Assembly: GCA_030838815.1 (NCBI GenBank)
Contig: JAUZEX010000309.1
Location: forward strand, 1-7,123
DNA from: Actinomycetota bacterium
GTDB lineage: Bacteria > Actinomycetota > Acidimicrobiia > IMCC26256 > BP-133
DNA length: 7,123 bases
Direction of reading: 5' to 3'
A model generated the notes under the pieces. That model was not told the origin of the DNA, did not search any database, and saw only the letters and a program-made list of their open reading frames with translations. Positions 5,408-7,123 of the stretch are shown here, piece after piece. The stretch's first letter is position 1, and each line of letters starts with the position of its first letter. The position numbers and the translations under genes are program-made.

Positions 5408-5893
5408 TCAGCCCCGGCCGCGATTCTGATTCCGCATGGCCCGGTCCGCCTCCCGCTTGGCGTCGCGTTCGGCCATGGCCTCCCGTTTGTCCCACTGTTT
5501 CTTCCCCCGGGCGACGGCGAGCTCGATCTTGGCCTTGCCGTCTTGGAAGTAGACCTTGAGCGGGACCAGGGTCAGGCCCGGCTCGGTCAGCTTGCCGACG
5601 AGACGGTCGATCTCGGCCCGGTTGAGAAGGAGCTTGCGTTTGCGGTCGGGGTCGGGGTTGTCCCTGGTGAAGGGGTAGGGGGAGACGTGCATGCCGAAGA
5701 GCCAGACCTCGCCGTTGTCGATGCGGGCGTAGGAGTCGGACAGGTTGGCCCGGCCGTCGCGGATCGACTTCACCTCCGAGCCGACGAGGACCATGCCGCA
5801 CTCGTAGGAGTCGAGGATGAAGTACTCATGCCGGGCCCGGCGGTTGGAGATCGCGACCCTGTCCCGAGCGGCACGGTCGGTCGACTTCGGCAT
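5408..5893 (-). CDS. smpB: SsrA-binding protein SmpB
   Basis: Small basic RNA-binding protein that holds the tRNA-like part of tmRNA and places it in the A site of ribosomes stalled without a stop codon. The 161-aa product matches the family along its length: AISNRRARHEYFILDSYECGM near the N-terminus, then GSEVKSIRDGRANLSDSYARI, GEVWLFGMHVSPY, RKRKLLLNRAEI, and VPLKVYFQDGKAKIELAVARGKK. The Lys/Arg-rich C-terminal tail (DKREAMAERDAKREADRAMR), which reads the empty mRNA channel, is complete. Start ATG 5893 gives MPKS..., the common SmpB N-terminus; GTG or TTG codons up to 5938 would add residues unlike the family and would overlap the divergent gene. No Shine-Dalgarno sequence precedes the ATG, but TACCGT ends 7 nt before it, suggesting a leaderless mRNA. 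Its RNA partner ssrA follows 38 bp downstream. Confidence 0.97.
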   Translation of the reverse strand: MPKSTDRAARDRVAISNRRARHEYFILDSYECGMVLVGSEVKSIRDGRANLSDSYARIDNGEVWLFGMHVSPYPFTRDNPDPDRKRKLLLNRAEIDRLVGKLTEPGLTLVPLKVYFQDGKAKIELAVARGKKQWDKREAMAERDAKREADRAMRNQNRGRG

Positions 5894-5900
5894 GTGATGC

Positions 5901-5906
5901 ACGGTA
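5901..5906 (-). promoter_or_regulatory. Candidate -10 box for leaderless smpB
   Basis: The minus strand reads TACCGT, then 7 nt, then the smpB ATG. The TANNNT pattern at this distance would put the transcript start at the start codon. No Shine-Dalgarno sequence is present. The matching -35 zone would fall next to the GTG of the divergent molybdoenzyme gene. Confidence 0.45.
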
Positions 5907-5917
5907 CCCCGCACCGA

Positions 5918-5923
5918 TAGATT
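5918..5923 (+). promoter_or_regulatory. Candidate -10 box for the molybdoenzyme gene
   Basis: TAGATT (TANNNT type) ends 8 nt before GTG 5932, so transcription would begin within a few bases of the start codon. There is no Shine-Dalgarno sequence. The -35 zone (about 5895-5900) falls right at the start codon of smpB, so the two divergent promoters must overlap. Confidence 0.4.
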
Positions 5924-5931
5924 CCCCGCCT

Positions 5932-7123
5932 GTGACACGGACCTCGATCCTCGGAACCCCGGTCAAACGGCTCGAGGACCCCCGCATCCTGTCCGGCGAC
6001 GCCCGCTATGTCGCCGACCTCGAGCTGCCCGGCGTACTGACCGCCGTCTTCGTCCGCTCGACCGTCGCCCACGCCCGCCTCGGCGGGGTCGACACCGGGG
6101 CCGCGGCCAAGATGCCGGGCGTGGTGGCGGTGTACACCGTCGACGACCTCGGTCTCCCCGACATCCCGGCCTTCGCCATGGCGCCGCCGGTCATGAGCCG
6201 TCCGCCGCTGGCCCGGGGCACGGTCCGCTTCGTGGGGGACACCATCGCCGTCGTCGTGGCCGAGACGCCCGGCCAGGCGTTCGATGCCGCCGGCGAGGTC
6301 GTCGTCGACTACGACCCGCTTCCGGCGGTGGCGGACGCCGAGGCGGCCCTGGCCGACGGGGCGCCCGTCCTCTTCCCCGAGCACGGCAGCAACCTGGTGG
6401 TGGAGTTCGACTTCGGCCGCACCCCGGACGTCTTCGAGGGGGCCGACACGGTCGTCTCCGGCCGGATCGTGAACCAGCGCCTGGCGCCCGTCCCCCTCGA
6501 GGTCAACGCCGCCGCCGCCGTGCCCGGCGCTGGACCGGACGGCACGGACGACCACCTGATGCTGTGGGTGTCCAACCAGCATCCCTTCGGCGTCCGCGAT
6601 CCCCTGGCCGGCGCCCTCGGCCTGCCCCAGGAGAAGGTGCGGGTGGCCTGCCCCGCGGTCGGCGGCGGGTTCGGGGCCAAGATCGGCCTCTACTCCGAGT
6701 ACGTCGTGATCGCCGCCGCCGCCCGCCGCCTCGGCCGGCCCGTCCGGTGGGTCGAGACCCGGTCCGAATCGATGACCGCCATGACGCATGGCCGGGCCCA
6801 GATCCAGCACATCGAGGTCGGGGCCAAGGCCGACGGCACCATCGTCGGGCTCCGGGGTCACCTGATCGCCGACGTCGGGGCCTACCCCGCCCTGGCCGTG
6901 TTCCTCCCCACCCTCACCCGCATGATGGCCGCCGGCGTCTACACCATTCCGAAGATCGACGTGCGGGCCTCGGTGGCGGTCACCAACACCACCAGCGTCG
7001 GCGCCTACCGGGGCGCCGGCCGCCCCGAGGCCTGCACCGCCCTGGAACGGGCCATGGATCTGTACGGGGTGGAGATCGGGCAGGATCCCGCCGAGGTCCG
7101 GCGGCGCAACTTCATCCCGCCGG
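5932..7123 (+). CDS. Xanthine dehydrogenase-family molybdopterin-binding subunit, form II CoxL-like (3' end cut by the window)
   Basis: Large catalytic subunit of the molybdenum hydroxylase family (xanthine, aldehyde and CO dehydrogenases). The frame is open for 397 codons to the right edge; full-length members are about 750-800 aa, so roughly half is present. The start, GTPVKRLEDPRILSGDARYVADLELPG (8-34, shown here in family form), opens the a/b-hammerhead domain (about 19-125). The first Moco-binding domain follows, with GGGFGAK at 244-250. AYRGAGR at 358-364 is the form II CoxL signature; true form I CO dehydrogenase has AYXCSFR. The substrate is therefore uncertain and CO oxidation should not be assumed. 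GTG 5932 begins right at the conserved N-terminus, with a -10-like hexamer 8 nt upstream. The gene diverges from smpB; FAD and iron-sulfur subunit genes, if present, lie outside the window. Confidence 0.93.
   Translation, partial: MTRTSILGTPVKRLEDPRILSGDARYVADLELPGVLTAVFVRSTVAHARLGGVDTGAAAKMPGVVAVYTVDDLGLPDIPAFAMAPPVMSRPPLARGTVRFVGDTIAVVVAETPGQAFDAAGEVVVDYDPLPAVADAEAALADGAPVLFPEHGSNLVVEFDFGRTPDVFEGADTVVSGRIVNQRLAPVPLEVNAAAAVPGAGPDGTDDHLMLWVSNQHPFGVRDPLAGALGLPQEKVRVACPAVGGGFGAKIGLYSEYVVIAAAARRLGRPVRWVETRSESMTAMTHGRAQIQHIEVGAKADGTIVGLRGHLIADVGAYPALAVFLPTLTRMMAAGVYTIPKIDVRASVAVTNTTSVGAYRGAGRPEACTALERAMDLYGVEIGQDPAEVRRRNFIPP

Noticed and set aside
6507..6521. GCC triplet run in the molybdoenzyme gene as a repeat
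   Set aside because: It is a short alanine run in GC-rich coding sequence and keeps the frame.
5372..6861. Open frames opposite smpB (5372-5920, plus) and opposite the molybdoenzyme gene (5770-6861, minus)
   Set aside because: They are antisense shadows with Gly/Asp/Val-rich content and no family features.

Overview
The window is GC-rich chromosomal DNA with strong G/C third-position codon bias. It carries the ftsE-ftsX and ssrA-smpB neighbourhood familiar from Actinomycetota, in which ftsEX often lies near smpB. Two exported proteins have short Thr-rich linkers, several genes seem to lack Shine-Dalgarno leaders, and a form II CoxL-like molybdoenzyme is present. Together these suggest a deep-branching actinobacterium, possibly of the Acidimicrobiia. 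That placement is inference. No mobile element, CRISPR array or tRNA gene was seen.

Layout. (1) Positions 1-399, minus strand: 5' part of an exported CAP/SCP-domain protein that starts at TTG and runs off the left edge. (2) 400-567: divergent intergenic region. (3) 568-3534, plus strand: ftsE, ftsX (1-nt overlap) and an exported coiled-coil M23 (LytM) metallopeptidase. This is a division and cell-wall hydrolysis module: a cytoplasmic ATPase, a membrane transmitter and a probable extracellular effector. The M23 gene also has its own candidate promoter. (4) 3551-4342, minus strand: a pirin-family bicupin, convergent with the M23 gene. (5) 4443-4961, plus strand: a small exported protein with one c-type haem motif and an acidic Ca-binding-like loop. 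(6) 4970-4996: a perfect two-way terminator between that gene and ssrA. (7) 5007-5369, minus strand: complete tmRNA, with readable acceptor stem, T arm, pseudoknot 1 and tag reading frame. (8) 5408-5893, minus strand: smpB, the tmRNA partner, in the order smpB then ssrA. (9) 5932 to the right edge, plus strand: 5' part of a xanthine dehydrogenase-family molybdopterin subunit with the AYRGAGR motif, divergent from smpB across only 38 bp.

Two functional units stand out: the FtsEX-hydrolase division module and the tmRNA-SmpB ribosome-rescue pair. A recurring regulatory feature is a TANNNT -10-like hexamer 7-10 nt before the start codon of ftsE, the M23 gene, smpB and the molybdoenzyme gene, with little or no Shine-Dalgarno sequence. 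This suggests leaderless or nearly leaderless mRNAs. I did not find a wholly new system. The points most worth a second look are the catalytically intact M23 partner of FtsEX, the short tmRNA tag, the compact smpB/molybdoenzyme promoter, and the Met-free monohaem protein.
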